Position numbers and translations under genes: made by a program. The notes below the pieces were generated by a model. That model ran no database searches. It had not been told where the DNA came from and saw nothing but the letters and a program-made list of their open reading frames with translations. 64,000 bases of DNA from CAWAVN01 sp963825075 (lineage in GTDB: Bacteria; Planctomycetota; Planctomycetia; Planctomycetales; Planctomycetaceae), in NCBI GenBank assembly GCA_963825075.1, contig CAWGRX010000026.1, positions 1 to 64,000 on the forward strand, given 5' to 3'. Below are positions 27,048 to 34,988 of this stretch, one piece after another. Within the stretch, counting starts at the first letter, position 1. Each line of letters opens with the position of its first letter.

Positions 27048-27374
27048 GTCGTTTCCCCCCTGTTGAAGCAGCAAACATCCCGGATCTTCTCGATTTTAAC
27101 TCCACGAAGGCCAAATGCCTGCTGGAAATCCGCAAATTCGATGCCATTTGCCCAAGGGATCCCCGCGGGCCGCAGAAAGACAAGACCGCTTGTAAGGATT
27201 GTGGGGATTTTGAGCACGATGGGTTCCCTATCGAATTTCCGGGGGGGTTCTAACCGATCTGAGGAATAGTCTGATTTTCGCCGGCTCCGGCGAATCACAA
27301 TTTGAGGGGAAACTCGCCCGGCTGATGCGATCCCCAAGGGCGGATTTCGGCGAGGCGATTAAGGAGATGAGGAC
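27048..27374. other. Divergent intergenic region
   Basis: About 330 bases between the sulfatase-fold lipoprotein and the Cys/Tyr-rich protein, transcribed away from each other. It ends with a strong ribosome binding site (AAGGAGATGAGG) for the latter. No other feature is recognised. Confidence 0.35.
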
Positions 27375-28019
27375 ATGTCGATTTTGTCAGTGACAATGGT
27401 CGGGGCCGCTCTGTTGGGAGCCAATCCGCAAGCGGTCACCTCGCTGGGAACTTCAGAACAACAGGCCCAGGCTCCGGTCCAGCAAACCTGCCTCGGCATC
27501 TGCACGGACGCAAAACCCACTTGCTCGACGATGGCGGGTGCCGGTTGTCAAAGCGGCCAAACCGCAGGCTGCGTGAGCGGCAACGCCGGCTGCAAAACCG
27601 GCGTGGGCCGGTGCGGTTCGCGCCAGTGCGGTTCGGGCCGCTGGGGCTGCTTGGGGTGCTTATGCCCGTGGCTGTGCGGCGATGATTGCGACGACGACTG
27701 CCATCTCTGTTGCTGGGATCGTTGTCTGCTGACCTACTGCGTCGGCCCCGGCGACTTCTATCCCCACTATGCCTATTTCCCAGTGTATCACGGATACTAT
27801 TACTTCCGACCCTACAACTTTACGCACATCTTGCCGGACTCGGCCTTTGCGGAGCAAATCGGCGACGATCCCCGCGCTCCCTACAACGTAGCCTACGCGA
27901 GAACCTTCTTCCCGCCGGCCCCCATCACGGATTCCTCCGAATACATTCCGCAAAAACCGTATCCCCTGTTGGAAGACGTGCTCGAACCCAAACCGGTCAT
28001 TGAAGTCCCGGTCCCCTAG
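27375..28019 (+). CDS. Cys- and Tyr-rich secreted hypothetical protein
   Basis: A 214-aa protein with a strong ribosome binding site before the ATG at 27375. A short hydrophobic N-terminus (ILSVTMVGAALLG) may act as a signal. Residues ~39-120 hold about 20 Cys with Gly (CGSRQCGSGRWGCLGCLCPW, then DDCDDDCHLCCWDRC), enough for a disulfide- or metal-rich knot. Residues ~125-150 are Tyr/Phe-rich (YPHYAYFPVYHGYYYF) and the tail is Pro-rich. I do not recognise a named family; the composition suggests a structural envelope protein. Confidence 0.65.
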   Translation: MSILSVTMVGAALLGANPQAVTSLGTSEQQAQAPVQQTCLGICTDAKPTCSTMAGAGCQSGQTAGCVSGNAGCKTGVGRCGSRQCGSGRWGCLGCLCPWLCGDDCDDDCHLCCWDRCLLTYCVGPGDFYPHYAYFPVYHGYYYFRPYNFTHILPDSAFAEQIGDDPRAPYNVAYARTFFPPAPITDSSEYIPQKPYPLLEDVLEPKPVIEVPVP

Positions 28020-28083
28020 CTATCGCTAGCCCCGGTTAAAAAAATTAGCCGCAAGGCGCTAGCCCCGGTTTTCGCGGAACGAT
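28020..28083. repeat. GCTAGCCCCGGTT-type intergenic repeat, copy 1
   Basis: Contains two direct copies of GCTAGCCCCGGTT (28026-28038 and 28059-28071) separated by an ATTAGCCGC word. Related to the copies at 29260 and 31341, in the other orientation. Lies between convergent genes. Confidence 0.6.
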
Positions 28084-28100
28084 CCAGGCACTCGCGCATT

Positions 28101-29080
28101 TCAGGAGGCGGTCTGCCGGGCGAGCTTCGCGAAAAAATCGTCGAGCCGCCAGCGGTACTCGCGGGTGAGCGGCGTGTTGTGGCCGCCGCCGGGCATCGTG
28201 ACGAAGGCCTTGGGTTCCCCGGCGGCGTCAAACAGTTTTTGGCCCGAGGCATAAGGCACGACGCGGTCGGCGTCGCCGTGGCATTGCAGGATCGGCCCGC
28301 GGTAATCTCCAATCCGAGCCGCCGAATTGAGCTTCGACCGCGGCACCATCCAGGAAAGCCACTTCGCGTGATGGTCCGCCACGTCGCGGAACGAGGAAAA
28401 CGTGCTTTCCAAAATCAATCCGCGCGGCTGAATCTCCGCCGCCAACTGCACCGCGACCGCGCCACCCAGCGATTGGCCCATTACCACCAGTTCGGACTCA
28501 TTCACGCCGGCTTTCTTCGAGAGCGCTTGGGCCGCGGCACGGGCATCTTGAAGCACTCCCGCCACCGTGGGTCGGCCCTGGCTTTGGCCGTAGCCTCGAT
28601 AATCGAAGATCAACACGGTCACGCCGTAATCTTTTTGAAGCTCCCGCATCCGCCCCGCCCAGAACGAAAGGTTCCCCGCATTGCCGTGGGCAAACAGCAC
28701 ACACGCCCGCGGATCGCCCGAGGGACAATACCACGCATGAAGCCGCGTGCCGTCGGCCGACTGGAAGAACACATCTTCAAACCGCAGGCCTTCCGGATGA
28801 TAGTCCCCCGCGGACGCATCCGCCGGCTGAAACAAAAACCGCTCGTCGAGGGTCTGACGCTTGGGAGCCGGTCTTTGTTTCGTGGTTGGCAAAGGCGAGG
28901 GACTGGCGATTTGCGCGGGGATTGGCTCGGCAAGGACATTTTCTCTTTCGAAGCCGATTGCGGCATGACCGATTTTTGAGCTGTCACCACGGGCTTCGGA
29001 GCTTCCGGCCGCACGCAACCTAGACCACACAGCAAGCACACCGCGAGACACTTTCCGACGCGGCAACCAGGAAGGGACAT
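28101..29080 (-). CDS. Alpha/beta hydrolase lipoprotein, frameshifted near its N-terminus
   Basis: The hydrolase part reads in one frame to 28101: ACVLFAHGNAGNLSFW (oxyanion hole), VLIFDYRGYGQSQG, the nucleophile elbow VVMGQSLGGA, the acid in CHGDADRVVPY and the His in GGGHNTPL, a complete catalytic triad of the BAAT/DUF-type serine hydrolases. That frame has no credible start: upstream it reads Arg-rich nonsense. In another frame, from the ATG at 29080, there is a clean lipoprotein signal (CLAVCLLCGLGC). The two join only if there is a frameshift at about 28860-28960. Substrate unknown; it would be membrane-attached in the periplasm. Confidence 0.75.
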
Positions 29081-29259
29081 GATTCCCCCAAATCCTATAG
29101 AACTCCGAAACGGAATTTTACGGCTCCATTCTAGCAGCGAAACCCAAACCGCGTAACGCCTCTTTGTCTTTGCCAGATAGGATACAAACAGCCGCGCTTG
29201 ACCGTGTGATCGCGGGGCTTCTATCATCCCATTTCAGGATCTTTTCCGGTACATCTGTC

Positions 29260-29333
29260 CGATCATCAGCCAGAATGCGCTAGCGTCCAGTTTCCCCACG
29301 AACCGGGGCTAGCACCCTCCGGCTAATTTTTTC
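29260..29333. repeat. GCTAGCCCCGGTT-type intergenic repeat, copy 2
   Basis: Runs CGATCATCAGCCAGAATGCG ... GAACCGGGGCTAGC ... CGGCTAA just upstream of gltX. It has the same layout as the copy at 31341-31413 and the complement of the word repeated at 28020. Confidence 0.6.
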
Positions 29334-29353
29334 GAAATGTCAGCGGTTTTATT

Positions 29354-30919
29354 ATGACGGTTCGTACGCGGTTTGCTCCCAGTCCCACAGGTTACATGCA
29401 CATCGGCGGCATGCGGACGGCGCTCTTTAACTGGCTCTGGGCCAGGCACAACGGCGGGCAGTTCATTCTGCGGATCGACGACACCGACCAGGGCCGGCAC
29501 GTCGAGGAAGCTCTGGCTCCCATTCTCGAGGCGTTCCGCTGGCTGGGACTGGATTGGGATGAAGGACCCGAAATCCAGGGGCCGCATGGACCTTATTATC
29601 AATCCGAGCGAAGTAAACTCTATTCCGCCGCGATCGAAAAGCTGCTGGCCGAGGGCAAAGCCTTTCGGTGTTATAACACCCCGGAGCAGAATCAGGCCGA
29701 CCGCGAAGCCGCCGAGAAAGCCGGCGGGGCGAGGCTCAACGTCCGCCGCTCGCTGGATCTTTCCGAAGCGGAACTTAAGCAATACCAAGCCGAGGGCCGG
29801 CCGTTTGTGGTCCGATTGTTGGTGCCGCGGGATCGGAAGTTAAAGATCCAGGATGTCGTCCGCGGCGAGGTGGAGTGGGATCTCGGCGGGCTGGCAGACC
29901 CGGCCGTCGCGCGGGGTGACGGTTCCGCGCTTTATAACCTCGCCTGTGTCGTCGATGACGCCGCGATGGAGATTACCCACATCATCCGCGCGGAAGAACA
30001 TCTCTCCAACACGCCGGCTCAATGTTTGATCCATGAAGCCTTGGGGCACGAGCCGCCCGTGTTCGCGCATATTCCCTTTGTCACCGCGCCGGGAACCAGC
30101 AAGAAACTCAGCAAGCGGGACGTGGGAAAATACCGCAACAATCCGCAGTTTCGCAAAATGTTCGAGGCGGGCGACCGCATCTTCGGCCGGTTGGGTTTAG
30201 GCGATGCGGACGTTTTGAATCCCGTGATGGTTTCCTATTACGAAAGCATCGGCTACCTGCCGGCGGGCGTGCTCAACGCCCTCGCGCGGTTGGGCTGGTC
30301 GCTGGATGACAAGACCGAATACCTGTCCCGCGAGACGTTGATTTCCAACTTTACGTTGGAGCGGGTCATCAAAGCCTCGGCCGGATTCGACCCCGACAAG
30401 CTGCAAAGCTACCAGGCGCACTGGATGGGCGAGTTGTCGGTCGCAGAAAAAATCGCCGGCTGCCTGCCGTTTTTGATCCGGGCGAATTTGATCGCCGACG
30501 CTCCGGATGAAAAGACGCGGGACTACGTGGGCCGGGTGATTGAAATCCTCGGCGAGCGGTTGGTGATCTTCGGCGACATTTTAAGCGCGGAGGATTTCTT
30601 CCTGCCGGACGATCAGTTGCCTTATGACGAGAAAGCCTTCGAGAAGCGGATCAACAAACCGCCGGAAGCCGAAGGCCATCTGAAAGCCTTCCGCGAAAAA
30701 CTCGCCGAGACGGACGCCTTTGACGCAGTGTCCTTGGAAGCGCTGCTCAAAGCCTATTGCGATGCCGCGGACATCAAGATCGGCGAAGTGATCCACGCCG
30801 TCCGCGTAGCGGCCACGGGCAAAGCCCAGGGCCCGGGCTTGTTTGATTCGCTGGCCGTGCTGGGCCGGGAACGGTGTCTGGCCCGGATCGACCGCGCTTT
30901 GGATCGCGCGGAATCCTAA
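29354..30919 (+). CDS. gltX: Glutamate-tRNA ligase
   Basis: A 521-aa class Ic synthetase from the ATG at 29354. It has the N-terminal TRFAPSPTGYMHIGGMRTAL (the HIGH-like site reads HIGG), RIDDTDQGRH, the YYQSER tRNA/Glu region, and the KMSKS-like loop KKLSKRD. The C-terminal helical anticodon-binding domain follows from ~340 to the end. It charges tRNA-Glu in the cytoplasm. The length fits the family (~480-510 aa) with a small excess. There is no obvious ribosome binding site, and a dispersed repeat lies 20 bases upstream. Confidence 0.95.
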   Translation: MTVRTRFAPSPTGYMHIGGMRTALFNWLWARHNGGQFILRIDDTDQGRHVEEALAPILEAFRWLGLDWDEGPEIQGPHGPYYQSERSKLYSAAIEKLLAEGKAFRCYNTPEQNQADREAAEKAGGARLNVRRSLDLSEAELKQYQAEGRPFVVRLLVPRDRKLKIQDVVRGEVEWDLGGLADPAVARGDGSALYNLACVVDDAAMEITHIIRAEEHLSNTPAQCLIHEALGHEPPVFAHIPFVTAPGTSKKLSKRDVGKYRNNPQFRKMFEAGDRIFGRLGLGDADVLNPVMVSYYESIGYLPAGVLNALARLGWSLDDKTEYLSRETLISNFTLERVIKASAGFDPDKLQSYQAHWMGELSVAEKIAGCLPFLIRANLIADAPDEKTRDYVGRVIEILGERLVIFGDILSAEDFFLPDDQLPYDEKAFEKRINKPPEAEGHLKAFREKLAETDAFDAVSLEALLKAYCDAADIKIGEVIHAVRVAATGKAQGPGLFDSLAVLGRERCLARIDRALDRAES

Positions 30920-31134
30920 GGCGAGCGGGGGGCGTAAGCCCCCTGGTTATTTGGAGAATCATAACGGCTGGATGGCACTGGCACACTACGGCCGATTCGT
31001 TTCACGCCTTTTTGCCAGTGCCACCCGCCGAGCACTGCGTGTTAATTGGGCTCGTGTTTTTGTCCCGATGAGGTAATGTAATAATTGTGAAGGGAAACAA
31101 GAATCCCACAATTTCCAAGTTTCCAAGTTTTAGA

Positions 31135-31167
31135 TTGACATTTATTAATTCTGAAGTGTACTATAAT
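31135..31167 (+). promoter_or_regulatory. Candidate sigma-70-type promoter of the small RNA
   Basis: A perfect TTGACA at 31135-31140 and a perfect TATAAT at 31162-31167 stand in an AT-rich island unlike the surroundings. Their spacing is 21 bases, longer than ideal; TACTAT at 31159-31164 gives a spacing of 18. Transcription would begin at about 31172. Confidence 0.5.
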
Positions 31168-31171
31168 ATAA

Positions 31172-31294
31172 CAATGGGCCTGATGATCGGTCCCAAGTAA
31201 CAATGTCATCCTTCCTCGCAACGTTTGCGTTGGTGGATGTTTTCGGCGATGAAAGCCCCTCGGTGCTCCACATGGCACCGGAGGGGCTTTTTTT
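31172..31294 (+). ncRNA. Candidate ~120-nt small RNA
   Basis: Lies between a promoter-like sequence and a strong intrinsic terminator, with no convincing coding frame. A first hairpin is predicted at 31207-31239: CATCC/GGATG outer stem and CAACG/CGTTG inner stem around a TTTG loop. The terminator hairpin follows after a 12-base spacer. I do not recognise it as 6S, SRP, tmRNA or RNase P RNA. It stands alone downstream of gltX and upstream of the small membrane protein cluster. The orientation is set by the T tract. Confidence 0.5.
31252..31294 (+). terminator. Rho-independent terminator
   Basis: Ten base pairs AAAGCCCCTC/GAGGGGCTTT, extended after a one-base bulge by GGTGC/GCACC, an 8-base loop, and a run of seven T at 31288-31294. 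This is the best intrinsic terminator in the window. Confidence 0.85.
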
Positions 31295-31340
31295 GTTGAA
31301 AACACAGTATACGAGCCGTTCGACAAAACACGGTCCGAAT

Positions 31341-31413
31341 ATCAGCCGGAACGCGCTCGCGTCCGGTTCTTCCCGCGAACCGGGGCTCGCGCGTCTAACG
31401 CCCTGCGGCTAAT
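31341..31413. repeat. GCTAGCCCCGGTT-type intergenic repeat, copy 3
   Basis: Reads ATCAGCCGGAACGCGCTCGC ... GCGAACCGGGGCTCGCGC ... CCTGCGGCTAA, aligned end to end with the copy at 29260-29333. It lies just after the small RNA terminator. Confidence 0.6.
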
Positions 31414-31584
31414 AAATGGGACAATTATTGATCGAGCGATCCCAAGCTGACTCGGAAAGCAGGACCTGCGAGGCGAGGATGCGGCCCAAATTCTGATTGT
31501 TTGAAGCAACGTTAATGAGTGACACGCCCTGATGTCGAGTCGCCAATAGCGGCCTTAACCCCTCATCTATCGAAGGAGTTGATC

Positions 31585-31752
31585 ATGTTACGTCTGGCTA
31601 TTGTTTGTCTTGTGGTCGCACTCATTGCGGCCGTGTTAGGGTTCGGAGGCATTGCCGGCTCTTTCGTGGGGGTGGCAAAGATCCTGTTTGTCGTCTTCCT
31701 CGTCATCGCGGTGTTGTCCTTCCTTTTCGGAGGCCGGTTGGGGAGAACCTAA
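31585..31752 (+). CDS. DUF1328 family small membrane protein
   Basis: A 55-aa protein with AAGGAG nine bases before the ATG at 31585. It is almost entirely two hydrophobic helices (AIVCLVVALIAAVLGFGGIA and ILFVVFLVIAVLSFLFGG), the DUF1328 pattern with the conserved FGG before a basic end. The function is unknown in all bacteria; proteobacterial relatives are often stress-induced. It is the first of four tiny membrane proteins on this strand. Confidence 0.8.
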   Translation: MLRLAIVCLVVALIAAVLGFGGIAGSFVGVAKILFVVFLVIAVLSFLFGGRLGRT

Positions 31753-31842
31753 CTCGTGAGAGCACGGAGGCACGCTTGCACACAATTTTGCAGGCTGCCT
31801 CCAGGCGGTGGCGCAGATCTCAAGCATCAATTCTTGGATTAG

Positions 31843-31926
31843 AAGCTCTGACAAAACCTCTATGCTCGACGCTAAGGCACTTGTATTTCAGGGTTTGCGG
31901 AATTTCTAGTAGTTTTGTCAGAGCTT
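31843..31926. repeat. 84-bp element with 15-bp perfect terminal inverted repeats
   Basis: AAGCTCTGACAAAAC at 31843-31857 is the exact reverse complement of 31912-31926, with 54 bases between. It lies between the DUF1328 and GlsB-like genes, its right end 16 bases before the latter's start codon. It could be a MITE or a long regulatory hairpin in the leader of the GlsB-like gene. Confidence 0.65.
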
Positions 31927-31942
31927 TTATAGGAGTAACACT

Positions 31943-32224
31943 ATGAGTATCGGAAGCATAATAAGTTGGATCGTGTGCGGATTGGTGGTGGGACTGTGCG
32001 CACGACTCCTCGTTCCAGGCCGGCAAAGTATGAGCCTGCTGATGACGACGCTGTTGGGCATCGCCGGCGCGTTAGTGGGCGGGTTCCTCTATTCCCTCGT
32101 CCGGGGCACGTCAGTGGAAGCGTTCTCTTTGGCCAGCCACAACTGGTACGGCTGGATCGTGGCGATTCTGGGGGCAATGCTCCTGGTGTGGATTTATCCC
32201 CTCATGCATCCCCGAAAGTGGTGA
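31943..32224 (+). CDS. GlsB/YeaQ/YmgE family stress-response membrane protein
   Basis: A 93-aa protein with AGGAG nine bases before the ATG at 31943. Three hydrophobic segments: SIISWIVCGLVVGLCARLL, LLMTTLLGIAGALVGGFLY and WIVAILGAMLLVWIYPLM. The G-x-x-G pattern in the second helix and the length fit the transglycosylase-associated (YeaQ/GlsB) family. Relatives are often found with DUF1328 genes. The biochemical role is unknown. Confidence 0.8.
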   Translation: MSIGSIISWIVCGLVVGLCARLLVPGRQSMSLLMTTLLGIAGALVGGFLYSLVRGTSVEAFSLASHNWYGWIVAILGAMLLVWIYPLMHPRKW

Positions 32225-32245
32225 AACTGACAAACGAGCACGAGA

Positions 32246-32401
32246 ATGCTTAGTACCATTCTGCTTGTGATTCTCATATTACTCCTTCTGGGTGCGTTGC
32301 CCGCTTGGTCTCACAGCCGGGACTGGGGTTATATGCCGAGCGGCGGACTTGGGTTAATCGTCGTCATACTCATCGTCCTCTTGCTGATGGGACGGCTTTG
32401 A
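32246..32401 (+). CDS. DUF3309 family small membrane protein
   Basis: A 51-aa protein from the ATG at 32246, ending at the TGA at 32399. It begins MLSTILLVILILLLLGALPA, has the characteristic WSHSRDWGYMPSGGLGL middle, and ends with a second helix IVVILIVLLLMGRL. The WGYxPSGG centre is the family mark. It lies 21 bases after the GlsB-like gene, so the two are probably co-transcribed. Confidence 0.8.
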   Translation: MLSTILLVILILLLLGALPAWSHSRDWGYMPSGGLGLIVVILIVLLLMGRL

Positions 32402-32472
32402 TCGTCACGTCTAATCCATTGTTATGATAGACGACACTTCCAACACAATTATCTTCTGAAAGAAGACTAGAC

Positions 32473-32667
32473 ATGCTGACCACAACCATGAGTTTATTCG
32501 GTGCGGCCATTTTGGTCTTGGATATATTTGCCATCTATAGCGTACTGATGGGTAATTCCACGGTGATGCTCAAGCTGCTCTGGATCCTGGTCATCCTGTT
32601 GTTACCAATTGTTGGCATGCTGTTGTATTTCCTGATCGGCCGAGGGGCATTGAGCCCACAAACCTGA
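32473..32667 (+). CDS. PLDc_N-like small membrane protein
   Basis: A 64-aa protein with GAAAGAAG before the ATG at 32473. Two helices (LFGAAILVLDIFAIYSVLM and LLWILVILLLPIVGMLLYFLIG) match the PLDc N-terminal domain, in which the LLPIxGxxxYFLIGR pattern is typical. In larger proteins this precedes a cardiolipin synthase catalytic domain; here it stands alone. It closes a set of four tiny membrane proteins. Confidence 0.78.
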   Translation: MLTTTMSLFGAAILVLDIFAIYSVLMGNSTVMLKLLWILVILLLPIVGMLLYFLIGRGALSPQT

Positions 32668-32803
32668 AGCCAAGTAGACGTTCCGCCGGGTGCCACTGGC
32701 TCGGTGAAATGTTCGTGCGATTAAGGCTTGTTGATTTCTTGGTAACCGTTCACGAGTTGAAATTGGTAGAGCGTTATTTTGACGGATTTGGTATGTTTCG
32801 GGG

Positions 32804-33295
32804 ATGGACGACAAGGATGTCATTATCTCTGAATTGCGGGCGCTCGTGGCCGACTTGGCGGCGCGGATTGAAGCCCAGGCGGCGCGGATTGCGGAGTTGG
32901 AACTGGCGCTGGCCAAGGCGAAGAAGGATTCGACGACTTCCTCCAAGCCCCCGTCCAGCGACATCACCAAGCCCCAACCCAAGAAAACGCCGGGCCGACG
33001 CAAAAAGCGGAAACAGGGCGGCCAACCGGGTCACGAAAGGCAACTTCGCGAGCCTTTGCCGCCCGAACGGTTCGATACCTGTTGTGTACGGGGAGAGTCG
33101 GGGCAGAAAGTCCTTCCGCTTGATCTTCAAGGAGTAGTCCACGAAGTCGTTCAACCGTTTCTCATCCTAAAAAGGCAAATCGCCTTTAAAAATCACTCGA
33201 TCAAAACGGTTCGGACTGGTTACAATGCTTTGGTCAAACTTGGAAACAAAACTCGAAGCGAATTTCATGGCGTCCTCCAGCGGTTGGCGGTGTGA
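32804..33295 (+). mobile_element. IS66-type transposase, N-terminal fragment
   Basis: Residues 1-95 match the IS66 transposase N-terminus: a heptad-like coiled coil (ELRALVADLAARIEAQAARI), the spacer TTSSKPPSSDITKPQP and the basic RKKRKQGGQPGHERQLREPL. After PPERFDTC (about base 33080) the similarity ends and the remaining ~70 residues are unrelated. The catalytic DDE half is missing, and no TnpA or TnpB partner genes are present. Confidence 0.75.
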
Positions 33296-33421
33296 TAACA
33301 CCAACATGACTAGAGGACGCCAATTTTCCTAGCCACCGCTTTGGTTGCGGCCAACAGGCCGCGTTAAGGTGATATGGGTTTGGGAAATTCCACGAAACCT
33401 CTTTCATTGAGTCAGGGAACC

Positions 33422-34687
33422 ATGCGATTTTTTTTGTTAAGGATGACCTTTATTGGCGCTTTGCTATTCTCCGAGGATAGCCCGGCCGGGGATTGGCCGC
33501 AGATTTTGGGGCCGAATCGGAACGGAATTGCGGAGAAAGAAAACCTGGCCGACCGTTGGCCGGACGGTGGGCCGAAGACGGTGTGGACCCATGAAGTCGG
33601 CGATGGTTTTGCCGGCCCCGCGGTGGCAGGCGGGAAACTGGTCCTGTTTCATCGCGTCGGTGGTTCGGAGCGCGTGGAAGCCTTGAATGCAGCGACCGGC
33701 AAACCTCTCTGGAAGAAGGATTTTCCGGCCAGTTACGTGCCTTCGTTTATCCGCGACAACGGCCCCCGCTCTACGCCTTTGATCCACAAAGGCCGAGTCT
33801 ATGTTTATGGAGCGATGGGGCAGCTTCGTTGTCTGGACCTGGCGACCGGCAACGAGATTTGGCACCGCGACACCTATCAGGATTACAATTCCAAACGCCC
33901 GTTCCGCGGCGAACCGCCGGAGGGATACTTCGGCATCGGCAGCACGCCCTTGGCGCTCGATGACAAACTGATCGTCAATGTCGGCGGCGACCAAGCCGGC
34001 GCGGGCATCGTGGCGTTCGCGCTCAAAGATGGAAAAACCCTCTGGAAAAGCACCAAGGAACGGGCCGGCTATTCCTCGCCCGTCCTGGCGGCGGTGGACA
34101 ACGTTCGGCACGTGATCGTCATCGCCCGCCTGAACGTGGTTTCGGTCGATCCGGCCAACGGCAACTTGCGGTTTCGATTTCCCTTCAATGCCCCTGGCCC
34201 CAAAGTCAGCGCCGCGAATCCGGTGATCCTGGGCGACAAGCTGTTTGTCACAGCGAGCTACGGAGCCGGGGCAGTGCTAGCAGACATTCAGCCGAAAAAC
34301 GCGAAAATTCTCTGGCAGAATGACGACCTGCTTTCGAGCCAATACACAACGCCGATCCAACATGACGGCAAGCTCATCGGGATCCACGGCCGGCAGGATG
34401 TGGGCGAACCGGTGCTCCGCTCTATCGATCCTTTGGCGCAAAAAGTTCTCTGGGAAAAAGCTGGGATGGGATACGCCACGCTGTTGGCGGCCGACGGCAA
34501 ACTGCTGATCCTCACCACGGACGGGGAACTCATCATGGCGGCTCTCGACACCTTAGCCTATCGCGAACTGGCCCGCATCCGCTTGAGCAACAACACCATC
34601 CGTGCTCTGCCCGCATTGGCAAGTGGCCGACTCTATGTACGGGACGACGACAAGCTGATGTGCCTGGAACTGCCCGCCAAGAAGTGA
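33422..34687 (+). CDS. PQQ-binding-like beta-propeller protein, exported
   Basis: A 421-aa protein from the ATG at 33422 (MRFFLLRMTFIGALLFSEDSPAG). Then DWPQILGPNRNGIAEKENLA, the standard planctomycete start of this family, and repeated blades (ERVEALNAATGKPLWKKDF, GQLRCLDLATGNEIWHRDT, GIVAFALKDGKTLWKSTKE). Predicted periplasmic. It is a paralogue of the protein at 22.8 kb but with a normal signal peptide instead of a lipobox. Ligand and reaction are unknown. Confidence 0.85.
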   Translation: MRFFLLRMTFIGALLFSEDSPAGDWPQILGPNRNGIAEKENLADRWPDGGPKTVWTHEVGDGFAGPAVAGGKLVLFHRVGGSERVEALNAATGKPLWKKDFPASYVPSFIRDNGPRSTPLIHKGRVYVYGAMGQLRCLDLATGNEIWHRDTYQDYNSKRPFRGEPPEGYFGIGSTPLALDDKLIVNVGGDQAGAGIVAFALKDGKTLWKSTKERAGYSSPVLAAVDNVRHVIVIARLNVVSVDPANGNLRFRFPFNAPGPKVSAANPVILGDKLFVTASYGAGAVLADIQPKNAKILWQNDDLLSSQYTTPIQHDGKLIGIHGRQDVGEPVLRSIDPLAQKVLWEKAGMGYATLLAADGKLLILTTDGELIMAALDTLAYRELARIRLSNNTIRALPALASGRLYVRDDDKLMCLELPAKK

Positions 34688-34700
34688 TCCGTGGCCTCCC

Positions 34701-34988
34701 TCAATTCTCCGGCTTGGGAGATCGCAGCAGACGAAATTCGAGATAGAGGCTGACCAAACAAATCAGACAAACCGCTTTCCAGAGGAGCAGCCACCACGGC
34801 CGCCACCAGGCTCCGGTGGTGATTTCGACGGCATCGGATCCGCCGAAGAGCAAAAACGCTACCGCCGCGATTCGGCAGCGCGTGCGGATGGGTTTGTCTT
34901 TCGCCCGCAGACTCTGCCAAATAAAGACGCAGCCGATGCCCGCCCAGAAGATCGCTTCCAGCGTGTTGACGACGGCGTGAAAATTCAT
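34701..34988 (-). CDS. Small hypothetical membrane protein coupled to ruvA
   Basis: A 95-aa protein whose ATG overlaps the ruvA stop codon by four bases (ATGA), so it is likely translationally coupled. Three hydrophobic segments: VNTLEAIFWAGIGCVFIW, IAAVAFLLFGGSDAVEI and LLLWKAVCLICLVSLYLEF, with conserved-looking Trp/Arg in between (TGAWWRPWW). No named family is recognised. Confidence 0.65.
   Translation of the reverse strand: MNFHAVVNTLEAIFWAGIGCVFIWQSLRAKDKPIRTRCRIAAVAFLLFGGSDAVEITTGAWWRPWWLLLWKAVCLICLVSLYLEFRLLRSPKPEN

Noticed and set aside
25722..27269. 515-aa plus-strand frame opposite the sulfatase-fold lipoprotein
   Set aside because: Composition is that of a shadow frame (Arg/His/Gln/Pro rich), with no domain, and the other strand carries a lipobox and a recognised fold.
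27038..27337. 99-aa minus-strand frame upstream of the sulfatase-fold lipoprotein
   Set aside because: Overlaps the lipoprotein start in another frame and shows no protein-like pattern.
31203..31412. 69-aa frame across the small RNA and terminator
   Set aside because: It would be translated straight through a strong intrinsic terminator and a dispersed repeat; no protein signature.
33146..33295. Tail of the IS66 fragment as a separate gene
   Set aside because: No start, no signal and no family; it is only read through from the transposase remnant.
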